64,000 bases of DNA from JBJMQS01 sp045802605 (GTDB lineage: Bacteria; Planctomycetota; Planctomycetia; Gemmatales; Gemmataceae), in assembly GCA_045802605.1 (NCBI GenBank), contig JBJMQS010000053.1, forward strand, positions 186,001 through 250,000, read 5' to 3'. How positions within the stretch are numbered: the stretch's first letter is position 1; every line of letters starts with the position of its first letter. The position numbers and the translations under genes were made by a program. Below, in pieces: positions 15,684-24,198 of the stretch. The notes under the pieces are model-generated. The model ran no database searches. It had not been told where the DNA came from and worked only from the letters and a program-made list of their open reading frames with translations.

Positions 15684-15917
15684 ATGGTTAAAAAGCGCGC
15701 AAAACCTGACATTCGGGAACACTTTGGCGACTGTGTCCGGGAATGGCGAGAGAAACGAGGACTGACCCAAGAAGAACTGGCCCATCGCGCTTCGATGCAC
15801 CGGACCTATTTGTCCGACATCGAACGTGGATCACGAAACGTCAGTCTCATCAACATTGAGAAACTAGCAGTTGCGTTTGCTATTTCGATTTCAGAATTGT
15901 TTCGGCAGCCAAGATAA
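15684..15917 (+). CDS. XRE-family regulator, controller (C) protein-like
   Basis: A 77-residue single-domain helix-turn-helix protein. The pattern EWREKRGLTQEELAHRASMH and RTYLSDIERGSRNVSL is the classic XRE/C-protein fold, and the size fits restriction-modification controllers. Neither methyltransferase nor endonuclease genes are adjacent, so it is an orphan. The ATG at 15684 stands close behind a C-box-like direct repeat, so the transcript may be nearly leaderless. It could regulate the divergent GYF-domain gene or itself. Confidence 0.85.
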   Translation: MVKKRAKPDIREHFGDCVREWREKRGLTQEELAHRASMHRTYLSDIERGSRNVSLINIEKLAVAFAISISELFRQPR

Positions 15918-16078
15918 AGGACGGTGTTGTGGGGTTACATCTCTCGGAGAACCTAGCGGTAAAGCTTGACTCGCACATCCCTTTCCGGTGGCCGATTTGG
16001 TTAACAATTCGACAGATGATCGACTGCAAGTGATCAGGGCTCAAATCGAGAGGCTACCGCCGAATGAGTGGCCAGCGC

Positions 16079-16102
16079 GGCGCAAGCCCGAAGGCTTGCG
16101 CC
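16079..16102. repeat. REP-like hairpin
   Basis: GGCGCAAGCC-CGAA-GGCTTGCGCC is a perfect 10-bp stem with a CGAA tetraloop, in a short noncoding region flanked by GGCC-rich sequence. It looks like a single palindromic repeat unit, since no T-tract follows. Confidence 0.65.
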
Positions 16103-16184
16103 GGCCGCCCGCCCAGGCAACGGCGTCTTCACACACGTCATGCCTAATCGTCGATCAAGAGATCAAGCATGAGGCGGCCAACCC

Positions 16185-17209
16185 TTACGGAACTTGGCCA
16201 TTAAAATGGGCGCGGAACGCAACGAAGTCGGCCTGATCCACGGTTCCGCTCGCGTTGTAATCCCATACGTTTGTGTGTGTGCGGCGTCAGTGAAATTAAA
16301 CGCTGAGCGAAACGCGACGAAGTCGGTTTGATCACGTCTCCATCACCATTGCCGTCGCCGTAGTGCCGCCAGATATTGGTGGGGCTCTCATACACTCCGC
16401 CAATATCGTGCGGCGCAGACGCCAGGACGTAATCGCCGCCAGCAAACCCGTCCAAATCCCCGTCAAAATTCCCCGAGGAAATCAAACTGTCATCGATCGT
16501 CAATGTGTACCGACCGTCCTGCAACGATCCGTGGTCGATCGAAGTCCCCGAACTGCCCCAAGTGAGCGTGACGATTGTGACATCGCCACTGTCATCCGCG
16601 GTCGCATTGAGTGTCACCGTGTCGGTGCTGCCTTGGCGTTCCAGGAGGAATGCACTTTCCGGGTTGGGACTGGGCAATGTCACATGGCGACTGAAATGAA
16701 TCGTGACATTGAGCACTCGCGAACGCTACGTGGGTGCCGCCGGCGAGTCCTTCGTTGATCGCCCAACTCGAGACAAAGGCCACCGGATTTTCGTAGGCAC
16801 CGATGTCGGTTCAAACCCCGATCGTGCGCGGGAATCCCAAGCCTCGTTGGTCGTAGTTTAATGACAACGGATTGTCACCATTGTCGACCGCTTTACTGGT
16901 GGTTAGGATGGCGACCGTCTGGGTCGGTCCGCCATTATTTGCGAGTCCCGCCGGATCAAAACCTGCGCCGAGCTGCGATGCTTTGGTTCCGTTCTGGTTG
17001 TTGTTCGACGTGACCGCGAGGTTAAATCCATCGTTGGCAATGCCCACCAAGCTGCGGATCTCCTCGACATCGCTTTTGGTGCCTGCGTTTACATGGCAGT
17101 AGATGTCTGCGCCTTCATCAGCCGCGTTGTTCTCGGCCCGGGCGCGGCAGATGAAAGCTGCGCCCGGGTCTTTCATTTCGACACCATCGGTACAGTCGCC
17201 ACCGTTCAT
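16185..17209 (-). pseudogene. Decayed surface protein with choice-of-anchor Q-like and dockerin-like parts
   Basis: Three collinear pieces of one gene survive in different frames. The 5' piece (17209 to ~16811) has SLVGIANDGFNL and the block FDPAGLANNGGPTQT with LNYDQRGLGFPR, typical of parallel-beta-helix choice-of-anchor Q proteins. The middle piece (~16716-16340) has DGRYTLTIDDSLI and GDGNGDGDV. The last, one frame away, reads VWDYNASGTVDQADFVAFRA, a dockerin-like calcium loop matching the tails at 36.9 kb and 46.4 kb, and ends at the TAA at 16185. At least two frameshifts separate them. No start or export signal remains, so it is non-functional. Confidence 0.75.
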
Positions 17210-17303
17210 CGAATCTTAATCTCTTATTCGGTGGCGGGTGACATCGTCGGCATGGCCTTTGCCGCTTTTCTGAGTCATTTGCTGCCGTTCCGGAATTCAC
17301 CTT

Positions 17304-17558
17304 ATGGCTTCGCATGGACTGAATAAACAAGAGGTCGAAACTGTTGTCCGTGTTTGCCAGCATTTTCGTCTGGGCGAGTACCTGCCCGACGCCTTGAAAA
17401 ACTTTATTGCTGCGCGCCTCAGGGATGAATCACCGTCACTGGCGCTACGAGTCGAGCAAATGAACCGGTCTCAGTTTTTGTCATTGCTCGAAGAAGTGAA
17501 AAGCCTACAAGCCGCATCGGGCGGGGGTGCCGCAGCGCCGTATGTGGTGGACGTTTAA
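17304..17558 (+). CDS. Small hypothetical protein
   Basis: 84 residues starting MASHGLNKQEVETVV, mostly helical and charged (HFRLGEYLPDALKNFIAARL), with a glycine/alanine-rich tail. No family recognised. There is no clear Shine-Dalgarno before ATG 17304. Its stop overlaps by four bases the stop of the convergent response-regulator gene. Codon usage and composition look coding, but the call rests mainly on an open frame with plausible protein character. Confidence 0.45.
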   Translation: MASHGLNKQEVETVVRVCQHFRLGEYLPDALKNFIAARLRDESPSLALRVEQMNRSQFLSLLEEVKSLQAASGGGAAAPYVVDV

Positions 17559-17938
17559 ACGGAGTCCAGAATCCGCTTCAACTGATCCAACTCAACTGGC
17601 TTAAATAACACGTAGCGAAATCCTGCCGCCCGAGCCGCCTCACGCTCCGCGGTGCGCAGGAACCCCGTCAGCGCGATCAACATCGGCAACTGATTGACTC
17701 GCTGCAACAACTTCGACGCGAAGTCGCATCCGGACATCTTGTGCATATGAAGCTCAATGAGAGCGACCTGGGGCGACCAATCAGAAACCATGTCCAAGGC
17801 AGCGAGCGGATCGGTCGCGAACTTTGCATCGTAGTCTAGATAACCGAGCAGCATAGATAACGACTCGGCACCATCGTGATAATCATCGACTATCAAGACG
17901 CGCAGGCCTGGCCGGCTGGAGCCGTTTCTGCGGGGCAC
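17555..17938 (-). CDS. Stand-alone receiver domain with Glu at the phosphorylation site
   Basis: A 127-residue CheY-like receiver domain without output domain. The acidic pair is present (LIVDDYHDGAESL), the conserved Thr is in LIALTGF and the Lys in VLFKPVEL. At the phosphoacceptor position the strand reads VALIELHMHKMSG, with Glu where Asp is normal. Such a protein cannot accept phosphate in the usual way and may be locked on or serve as a docking protein. No histidine kinase is adjacent. Confidence 0.85.
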   Translation of the reverse strand: MPRRNGSSRPGLRVLIVDDYHDGAESLSMLLGYLDYDAKFATDPLAALDMVSDWSPQVALIELHMHKMSGCDFASKLLQRVNQLPMLIALTGFLRTAEREAARAAGFRYVLFKPVELDQLKRILDSV

Positions 17939-18379
17939 GGAGCCTCCAAGGACAATCTTTCGGACTTGGATTGCAATTCGCGAGTCTTGTTATGGTATCG
18001 AAACGACACCCATAGTCCTTGCACATGCCCAAGTCTTGGAGTCTCCCGAATTGTTTGGTTTGTTGCAATCGCCTGAAATCTGAGCAATAGTTGATTGCCT
18101 GCCGTTCGGCCTCTTCCAGCGACTGGGCGACGTTGGGAGTTGTCGGCGGCGGGCTTTTTGTTGCCCCGCTCCCCAGCTCATGCGACAATCGCCAGTCCTT
18201 CTCACAGAACCATTCTAAACGCCATGCAAAAACCCCCGGACAATTAAGTCCGGGGGCTGTCAAAGAAAACCAGCCCATCTTAGGCCAAGCCAGTAATCCG
18301 CAAGATTGATGCCGACCACCTCCGCGCGCGCCTCAATCCGAAATTGATGCAACCGAAAAACCGGCATACAAAGATCAGT
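17939..18379. other. Spacer without a recognised gene
   Basis: About 440 bases between the receiver-domain gene and a small orphan gene. Frames on both strands are short and lack family resemblance. It contains the minus-oriented hairpin terminator at 18228-18256. Confidence 0.5.
18228..18256 (-). terminator. Minus-strand intrinsic terminator
   Basis: CCCCCGGAC-AATTAA-GTCCGGGGG stem with AAAAA on its left, so that on the minus strand a 9-bp GC-rich hairpin is followed by TTTTTGC. It would stop leftward transcription entering the spacer. A similar A-tract/GC hairpin recurs at 52812-52840. Confidence 0.7.
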
Positions 18380-18616
18380 ATGAACGCCATCGAAACTGCC
18401 GCGCAAGAACTCAAAGCGGCAAAGGAACATCTCGAAGCCTGTCGGCCACGGCATTATGAGCTTTTGCAAAGTCTGCCCAGTGAACGAACGGGGCAAGAGT
18501 CGAGTCAATTCGAGCGTGATCTTGCGAGCGCGCGGACATTCATGGACATGGCGCAACTTCGATATGACGCCGCCGCCATTGCGCATTCACGCATTGCGGC
18601 CGACGCCATAACTTAG
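18380..18616 (+). CDS. Small helical hypothetical protein
   Basis: 78 residues from ATG 18380 (MNAIETAAQELKAAKEHLEA), predicted to be largely alpha-helical or coiled coil, with HYELLQSLPSE and ARTFMDMAQLRYDAAAIA. An earlier in-frame start at 18344 exists but has no better ribosome site. Unknown function. The opposite-strand frame here has unlikely composition. Confidence 0.45.
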   Translation: MNAIETAAQELKAAKEHLEACRPRHYELLQSLPSERTGQESSQFERDLASARTFMDMAQLRYDAAAIAHSRIAADAIT

Positions 18617-18621
18617 TTCCG

Positions 18622-18725
18622 TGCAACTCATTTAATTCCCTGCAACTCGCGCTATTCTTGTGCAAGTGGCTATTTATGTGCAAAGGCGTTTGCGGATTAA
18701 CCAAGCCTTTTGCGGGTTAATCCGC
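18622..18725. promoter_or_regulatory. Phased TGCAA repeats and 11-bp inverted repeat
   Basis: TGCAA occurs at 18622, 18641, 18661 and 18679, spacings 19, 20 and 18 bases. An 11-bp perfect inverted repeat follows (GCGGATTAACC 18692-18702, GGTTAATCCGC 18715-18725). Together they fill the upstream region of the secreted-protein gene at 18834 and look like a regulator-binding region. Confidence 0.4.
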
Positions 18726-18833
18726 TCCCACCATGCGCACGAATGGCAGCGCACGCTGAATCGACTGGTGCGCAGATAAGCGTTAGCCGATGGGGGAATT
18801 GCGGCACTCCTTTGGGCTGACACAAGGCACGTC

Positions 18834-19517
18834 ATGATTCGCACTATCGGCATCCTCATCGCTCTGCTCATGACCGCAACCTCCGCCCGCGCTGACGCCT
18901 GTTACGTCATCGTCTTTGGCGCAGTGTCCAAGCCGCAGCGGGCGAAGTTCTCGCACTCATGGGCGGTGTTTGTCAGGTTCCCCGGATGCCAGCCCGGCGA
19001 CGCCCCAGGTCCCGACTCCGGCGCCATGGAGTATTTCACCATCAGTTGGTTGCCGGAGGCTGTTTGCCTACAGCCACTGGCACTACGCGCTGAATGCGGT
19101 CGAAACTTTGACCTCGACAGGACGTTTCAGATCGTGCTTTCGCAGTGCGAGAACGTCTCTGCTTGGGGGCCCTATCAGATATGCCCGGAATTCTATCGCC
19201 TTGCCCTGTGTCAGAAGAATCGACTAGAACGAAACGAGATCGCCTACAAGACGATTGATGAGATGCGCAATCCGCATCGGGTCAGCAATTGCATTCACGC
19301 GCTGACCTCGTTCAATCCGAATGAGCGCTCGCCATTTGTGGGTCGTCTCAATTTCGGTGAAGTCGCCAGCTATCGCATCGTGGATAACTACGAAGATTGG
19401 ATCGTTGACAGCTGTCACGTTCACTGTTGGGTTGCCGATCTGCTCGGTCTAAATCAATGGCCCATACGTTGGCGCTCAGTGACCGAGAACCGACCGCAGC
19501 CGCGGCGAGAGCCATGA
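18834..19517 (+). CDS. Secreted hypothetical protein, possible permuted NlpC/P60-like fold
   Basis: 227 residues with a clean signal peptide (MIRTIGILIALLMTATSARADA). The mature part is Cys-rich and has a His in FSHSWAVFVRFPG followed ~110 residues later by a Cys in RVSNCIHAL, the order expected for circularly permuted NlpC/P60-type cysteine hydrolases. This is only a suggestion; the motifs are short. The protein ends WPIRWRSVTENRPQPRREP. It is single and not obviously linked to its neighbours. Confidence 0.6.
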   Translation: MIRTIGILIALLMTATSARADACYVIVFGAVSKPQRAKFSHSWAVFVRFPGCQPGDAPGPDSGAMEYFTISWLPEAVCLQPLALRAECGRNFDLDRTFQIVLSQCENVSAWGPYQICPEFYRLALCQKNRLERNEIAYKTIDEMRNPHRVSNCIHALTSFNPNERSPFVGRLNFGEVASYRIVDNYEDWIVDSCHVHCWVADLLGLNQWPIRWRSVTENRPQPRREP

Positions 19518-19522
19518 TCTGA

Positions 19523-19849
19523 CTATTGGTGAAGTGCTTGATCCTGAATCCACTCTCGCGTTTGCCGGGCCACGTCGGCGATTGAGATGCCAGTCAACAC
19601 GAGCCGAGTGTACCGCGTCGTACCGTTAGCTATTGCGAAGAAGATCCAGCACGTCCACCCTCTGCTGAGCTTTGCTACCTCGATGCGATAGCCGCAGAGT
19701 TCACCCCGCCAGCAGTTCGGGCTGACACGTTTAAGAACGCCTTCCGTAGCCCGAGTTTGGGCAGGGGCAGGACGCTGTTGCCATGTCGGTATGCGAAATG
19801 CAATGCAAGTCACATCCCCAGAGATTCGCCCGTAGTGTCGGTGAAACAT
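19523..19849 (-). CDS. HTH-module partner protein, copy A
   Basis: 108 residues, divergent from the copy-A HTH gene with 19 bases between the two ATGs. The last ~72 residues (VLKRVSPNCWRGELCGYRIE, later ANGTTRYTRLVL and SIADVARQTREWI) match the 73-aa protein at 53197 in most positions, including NCWR, GYxIEVAKL and WIF. In copy B that protein starts with ATG, but the equivalent codon here is ACG, so translation must start further up, at ATG 19849, or the gene is decaying. Small beta-rich protein with no named family that I recognise. Its repeated pairing with the HTH gene suggests a linked function. Confidence 0.6.
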   Translation of the reverse strand: MFHRHYGRISGDVTCIAFRIPTWQQRPAPAQTRATEGVLKRVSPNCWRGELCGYRIEVAKLSRGWTCWIFFAIANGTTRYTRLVLTGISIADVARQTREWIQDQALHQ

Positions 19850-19868
19850 TGCGGCCCTGGGTCATTCG

Positions 19869-20114
19869 ATGAAACATACCTGGGATGGTGCGCGCTTGGC
19901 CGAAGTCATCGACCGCTCGGGCCTGACGCGAAAAGAAGTCGCCGAGAAAGCGGGGGTATCGCCATCGAATATTACCCGCTGGGTGAACAACGAGCGCGAG
20001 CCGTCATTTAGCGCATTTTGGAATTTGGCGAAGGCTCTCGGGATTAGTGGCGAGGTGTTGGTGCAAAAGGTCGGAAGTCCGATCAAATTTGAAATGCGCC
20101 CGAAGTCGAAGTAA
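19869..20114 (+). CDS. XRE-type HTH protein, module copy A
   Basis: An 81-residue single-domain helix-turn-helix protein (LTRKEVAEKAGVSPSNITRW, then FSAFWNLAKALGISGEVLVQ) ending VGSPIKFEMRPKSK. Copies of identical length occur at 37291-37536 and 52341-52586, with WVNNEREPSFSAFW unchanged in all three. The ATG start is clear. The partner gene diverges 19 bases away and a conserved small gene follows downstream. Probably a transcriptional regulator of the module, or the antitoxin-like member of a pair (inference). Confidence 0.85.
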   Translation: MKHTWDGARLAEVIDRSGLTRKEVAEKAGVSPSNITRWVNNEREPSFSAFWNLAKALGISGEVLVQKVGSPIKFEMRPKSK

Positions 20115-20262
20115 ACATCTCGTCCTCTTCAATGCATCAGGTGGAATATTGGTTAATTCTGCAAGACATCAAGCCGCGAACAGTAGAGAGTGATAATAAC
20201 GCTTTTCTTCGGGAAGGCGATTGGCTTCTGAACTCGCTAACCCCAAACGTGCTTAGACGCCA

Positions 20263-20631
20263 ATGATGGCGCCGGATCGTCATGCGCGCGACCGATTCAA
20301 ACTCCGACCAGCCCCGCCGCCTCCATTGCCGGATTTACCAACCACTGCACTGCCGGGCACCGAGGAAAAAGTCAATGTGCTTGCCGAGCGCGCTCGTTTG
20401 GGTGAAACGCTTTGGCATCCGTTAGACCGAACGTGGGGAAATTCGCCTCCAGAAGAGGCTGCCAACACGATGCCGGTTTTGCCGGCCATAGTTGCCGCGA
20501 CCTTTACATGCAACTGCTCTTTACGGCATCTGATTTGCAAAATGTGCGTGTCGATATTCGAGGTACATGTAAATCGATCACTGACCAAATTGGCGAAAGT
20601 GTTCGGAACGGAGTTAGTCGTCCATGGTTGA
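20263..20631 (+). CDS. HTH-module third protein (LWHPLD family), copy A
   Basis: Frame of 122 residues whose first ~70 are conserved: DRHARDRF, then TTALPGTEEKVNVLAERARL and GETLWHPLDRTWG ending PPEEA. The same block occurs in copy B at 52.0 kb. I recognise the ER-x-LWHPLD pattern as a small conserved planctomycete protein of unknown role. Sequence after PPEEA is not shared between copies, so the true C-terminus may have been lost. In the nucleotide alignment with copy B a TGG codon upstream of the start is TAG here, and the copies are frame-shifted relative to one another around residue 20. One or both may be decaying. Confidence 0.4.
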   Translation: MMAPDRHARDRFKLRPAPPPPLPDLPTTALPGTEEKVNVLAERARLGETLWHPLDRTWGNSPPEEAANTMPVLPAIVAATFTCNCSLRHLICKMCVSIFEVHVNRSLTKLAKVFGTELVVHG

Positions 20632-21181
20632 AAATTGTATTCATGCTGCGAATGCGTTTTACCTTTTGTCATACATAGCCCGCGACGTTCTATGGCTGCG
20701 CATCCTGACGTGTGGCGGGCTACTTATGGGCACCGTTTTCTTTTCGTGCCAGGCTGCACCCATGTACGGTCCAACCGCGTGGCATCTGCTTTTTGTTCTC
20801 ATCAACGTGGTTCAAATATATCGTATCGTGCAAGAACGCAAGCGGTTGGTGTTGACCGATGAACAAAGGGCCATGGCTGAAGCGTCGTTTAACAGTCTTT
20901 CCCATCCGGAGATGTTGACACTCTTGACCCGAGCCATTTGTTCACCGACCGCCTGCCTCCCTGATTTACGCCGCGCAGCGCGCTTACCCTTATCGGAGGA
21001 AGAACAAATAGTCAGGGATGTGGCGCTGCGCAGCATGTCACGCCAGGAAATGGTCCACTTGCTTGTCCGTCGACTTTGGCATCCCTTGCGTTGGATGAAT
21101 CCTAAGAGTTGGCGTTTTCGCCGTAGTGTCCGCACCGGGAACACTCCCGTCGAGACCGATGAAAGTGGCACGCCACGATGA
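20624..21181 (+). CDS. Popeye-like three-helix membrane protein
   Basis: 185 residues. The N-terminal ~70 (HAANAFYLLSYIARDVLWLR, then LFVLINVVQIYRIVQERK) have the three-helix pattern of Popeye-domain proteins, which in bacteria usually precedes a cyclic-nucleotide-binding domain. Here that domain is missing. Instead two similar segments follow (EASFNSLSHPEMLTLLTRAI and VALRSMSRQEMVHLLVRRLW), apparently a duplicated linker. Its stop overlaps the ATG of the multihaem cytochrome gene by four bases (ATGA), so the two are translationally coupled. Role unknown; perhaps a membrane anchor or regulator for the cytochrome. The Popeye link is by recognition of pattern only. Confidence 0.6.
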   Translation: MVENCIHAANAFYLLSYIARDVLWLRILTCGGLLMGTVFFSCQAAPMYGPTAWHLLFVLINVVQIYRIVQERKRLVLTDEQRAMAEASFNSLSHPEMLTLLTRAICSPTACLPDLRRAARLPLSEEEQIVRDVALRSMSRQEMVHLLVRRLWHPLRWMNPKSWRFRRSVRTGNTPVETDESGTPR

Positions 21182-24033
21182 CTACCACCGCACGATTGTG
21201 GGCAGGAATTGGTCTTTTGGCGGCACTGGTGGTTATCGGCGGCTTCGTCATCGCGCGCTCCGGCGCAAGGAATAAGCCGACGCAAGATCTTCCTCGGCCC
21301 AGTGGCCTATCGACGGGTGAATTCGAAGGAGTTTTGTTTCCTTTTCTGAATGACCGACGCTATCAAAGTTTGGGTTGGGCCGTTGACAAGAACGTTCGCG
21401 ACACGGGGCCCTTTATCGAGGGAAAGTACTACGGCACCCATCCCGCGGTTCGAGTCTACTACTCTCAAGAGGTTATTAGTTGGCTTCGAGGTGGTCGTCA
21501 CGGGCCTCTTCCGGATGGCGCTGTCATCGTCAAAGAACAATACCCACCGCCTGCCGCGCGTCATGTGGGAAAATCCGAGACCGAGCTTTGGGACTCGCTG
21601 GAATCTTGGACCGTCATGGTCAAAGATTCCGGAGGGTCTCACGATGGATGGTTTTGGAGCAATCCTGAGAAGGGCCAATGTAATACCGAGTCGCACGGAT
21701 TTCCGTTTAACTATCCCACCTCCGGCTTTGGGATTTATTGCGTCCGTTGTCATGCCGCCACTCAGACGTCAGATGTAAAAGTCACGGACCAGGCAAATGA
21801 ATTCACTTTTTCGTCTCTTCGCAACATAACGGGTTTTCCCGGCGAGCCGATTCGGTATCGTATCGACGAGTCGTGGCGAAATGACGAGGACCACAAAAAG
21901 GTCCATCAATCGGCGCACCCTCGGTGCAGTGTGGCCAGAGTCGTGGATCGACCGAAACGACGTCCCGACAGCGCCTTTGCAAAGTTCTTTGACACGATTA
22001 ACACAGTCGATCCAATTAATGTAACTGCAATCCCACCGGTGACGCGAGACCACGTAGTCCCGACTCGAAACTCGAACTTGAGTTTCATGACATCGGACCA
22101 ATGCATGAATTGCCATGCAGCCCTGACGGAGCCTTTTGGCCCGGCGATGTTTGTGCCCTTTGGTGAATCCACGAAATATGAGGCCCCGGGCTGGGACGTG
22201 TCACCTCATGGAGAATGGCGGTGGACAGCGATGGGGCTGGCTGGCCGTGATCCAGTGGTCTATGCTCAGGTCGAATCAGAATTGCAAATGATAGAGAGTC
22301 AATTTGGCTCTGATCCGCAGAACGCCAAAGCTCTCAAAGAAGCTTTGATGGATACGTGCTTGCGGTGTCACGGTGCCATGGGCAAACGACAGTTCGAATC
22401 GGATCATCCGTCCGAAAAGGGAGCGTTTTCTGTGGCGCACGCCACAGCAACCAGTGGACCACATGCCTCGTATGGCGCTTTGGCTCGCGACGGTGTGAGT
22501 TGTACGGTGTGTCATCGCATGCAGCCCAAGCCTCAACCGGCTGACGATCAGCGGCCTTATTTGCAGTTCTTCTTGGAAACGCAAATTACCGGCAACTTTC
22601 GACTGGGACCTCAGGGCGAAATCTACGGACCGTTCAAGGATGCCGAGATTTCCCCCTATGTCATGGAGCACGCGACCGGATGGAAGCCCAAACTAGGGGA
22701 ATTCCTGAAGTCGTCCCAACTCTGCGGAACCTGTCATACGATTGCATTGCCGGCCATCGATCATCAACTCAGCCCCCAGGAGCTCGCCGTTGTCGATGAT
22801 GTTCGGCTTACTCAGACAGTTAAGCTATTTCAAAAGTGTCATCATCATGTGGAACAGGCCACATATTTGGAGTGGCTCAACAGTGAATACGAAAATGAAC
22901 TGCAGCCAAACAATCCGAAGGCCCGCTCCTGTCAAGATTGCCACATGGCGCGGGGGCTGACCGACGAACGACACAAGATTAGTCTGCCAAACCTGCGATC
23001 GCGCATTGCAATCATCCAAGATACGACCTATCCCGAAGCGGAAAACCTCGTGTCGGGCGGCCAGCTCAACGTGCGCTGGCGAGAAGACGGGTTCCATCGC
23101 CATAATTTCGCTGGTTTGAACGCCACACTCGTTGAGCTGTTTCGTCAGCATCCTGATGTATTGGGCATGCGTCCCTCAGACTTCATGACCGGATCCAAGA
23201 TTGACGCGGACAACGCATTAGCATCAATTGCGCAAACAGCTCACTCAGATACCGCCGATGTATCTGTGCAGCTTACCGATGAACCTGAACATCTGCGGGT
23301 CAGCGTGGTCGTGACCAATAAGGTGGGACATCGTTTTCCCAGCGGGGTTGCGTTCCGCCGAGCATTCTTGGAGGTGTCCCTGGTTCGTCTCTCAGCCTCG
23401 GGCGAGCCGGAAGAAATTCTCTGGTGTTCAGGCAGAACAAATGATCTGGGTGTACTTGTCGATCGCAACGGCATACCGCTGCCGACCGAATTCTTCGCAT
23501 CGGAACCAACCGGACACCAGCAGTTCCAGCCACATCATGAGTTGATTGATTCTGAGAGTCAGGTCCAGATCTATGAAACGTTAATTCGAAACAAGCAGGG
23601 CGTTTTGACGACGAGCTTCGTTCGTGGCTGTGAGACTGCTAAAGATAACCGACTGTTGCCACGGGGCTGGAAACGTGAGGGGCCCGGCCCCGCCCTGAAA
23701 GGTCGCTTTCTTGAAGCGACTTGGCCGGACCCGCTGACACTCAAGGATGCTCGCTATGGGGACGGCAGTGGAACGGATGAAATCGCGTACCGGATCCCGT
23801 TGCCTGCTGATGCGGTTCGATCGAGCTTACAAGTGCGAGCGACGCTTTACTACCAATCCTTGCCTCCGTACTACTTAGCGAATCTCTTCCGAACCGCTCC
23901 GAATGGACCTGCCACGAAGCGGTTGCACTCGTTGCTCGAACACCTCGACTTACGTGAGAGCAAAATCCAGGGCTGGAAACTGAAAATTGCATCGAGCACC
24001 GCTGACCGGACTCCAGCTAGCCAGACAAAATAA
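21178..24033 (+). CDS. Membrane-anchored multihaem cytochrome c with P460-like N-terminal part
   Basis: 951 residues with an N-terminal membrane anchor (LWAGIGLLAALVVIGGFVIA). Six CxxCH haem-attachment sites stand at about residues 188, 309, 394, 442, 516 and 585 (CVRCH, CMNCH, CLRCH, CTVCH, CGTCH, CQDCH). Residues ~90-180 (DGAVIVKEQYPPP, W...TVMVKDSGGSHDGWFW) resemble cytochrome P460-type domains. After the last haem a beta-sandwich-like region contains VVVTNKVGHRFPSG. It should act outside the cytoplasmic membrane in electron transfer or small-molecule oxidation; the substrate cannot be told. It overlaps the upstream Popeye-like gene by four bases. Confidence 0.85.
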   Translation: MTTTARLWAGIGLLAALVVIGGFVIARSGARNKPTQDLPRPSGLSTGEFEGVLFPFLNDRRYQSLGWAVDKNVRDTGPFIEGKYYGTHPAVRVYYSQEVISWLRGGRHGPLPDGAVIVKEQYPPPAARHVGKSETELWDSLESWTVMVKDSGGSHDGWFWSNPEKGQCNTESHGFPFNYPTSGFGIYCVRCHAATQTSDVKVTDQANEFTFSSLRNITGFPGEPIRYRIDESWRNDEDHKKVHQSAHPRCSVARVVDRPKRRPDSAFAKFFDTINTVDPINVTAIPPVTRDHVVPTRNSNLSFMTSDQCMNCHAALTEPFGPAMFVPFGESTKYEAPGWDVSPHGEWRWTAMGLAGRDPVVYAQVESELQMIESQFGSDPQNAKALKEALMDTCLRCHGAMGKRQFESDHPSEKGAFSVAHATATSGPHASYGALARDGVSCTVCHRMQPKPQPADDQRPYLQFFLETQITGNFRLGPQGEIYGPFKDAEISPYVMEHATGWKPKLGEFLKSSQLCGTCHTIALPAIDHQLSPQELAVVDDVRLTQTVKLFQKCHHHVEQATYLEWLNSEYENELQPNNPKARSCQDCHMARGLTDERHKISLPNLRSRIAIIQDTTYPEAENLVSGGQLNVRWREDGFHRHNFAGLNATLVELFRQHPDVLGMRPSDFMTGSKIDADNALASIAQTAHSDTADVSVQLTDEPEHLRVSVVVTNKVGHRFPSGVAFRRAFLEVSLVRLSASGEPEEILWCSGRTNDLGVLVDRNGIPLPTEFFASEPTGHQQFQPHHELIDSESQVQIYETLIRNKQGVLTTSFVRGCETAKDNRLLPRGWKREGPGPALKGRFLEATWPDPLTLKDARYGDGSGTDEIAYRIPLPADAVRSSLQVRATLYYQSLPPYYLANLFRTAPNGPATKRLHSLLEHLDLRESKIQGWKLKIASSTADRTPASQTK

Positions 24034-24198
24034 TGAGTGCGTCGACTATTGAAGCACGGATTCTGGCCCCTCGACATTTCTGCTGGTTTGCCGATGAGGC
24101 GCGACAATTTCGCAAAGAAATTGGCGGCTGCGAAACCTGTTTCACGCTCTCAGGGGAACGGACGAACCACTTTGCTGTTTCACAACGAGGGCATTCCG

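Noticed and set aside
15988..16236. 82-codon plus frame over the REP-like hairpin
   Set aside because: It runs through the hairpin and antisense to the dockerin remnant; no protein character.
18260..18586. Minus frame of 108 codons ending just before the minus-strand terminator
   Set aside because: The terminator position is suggestive, but the plus frame at 18380 has better protein composition; not called.
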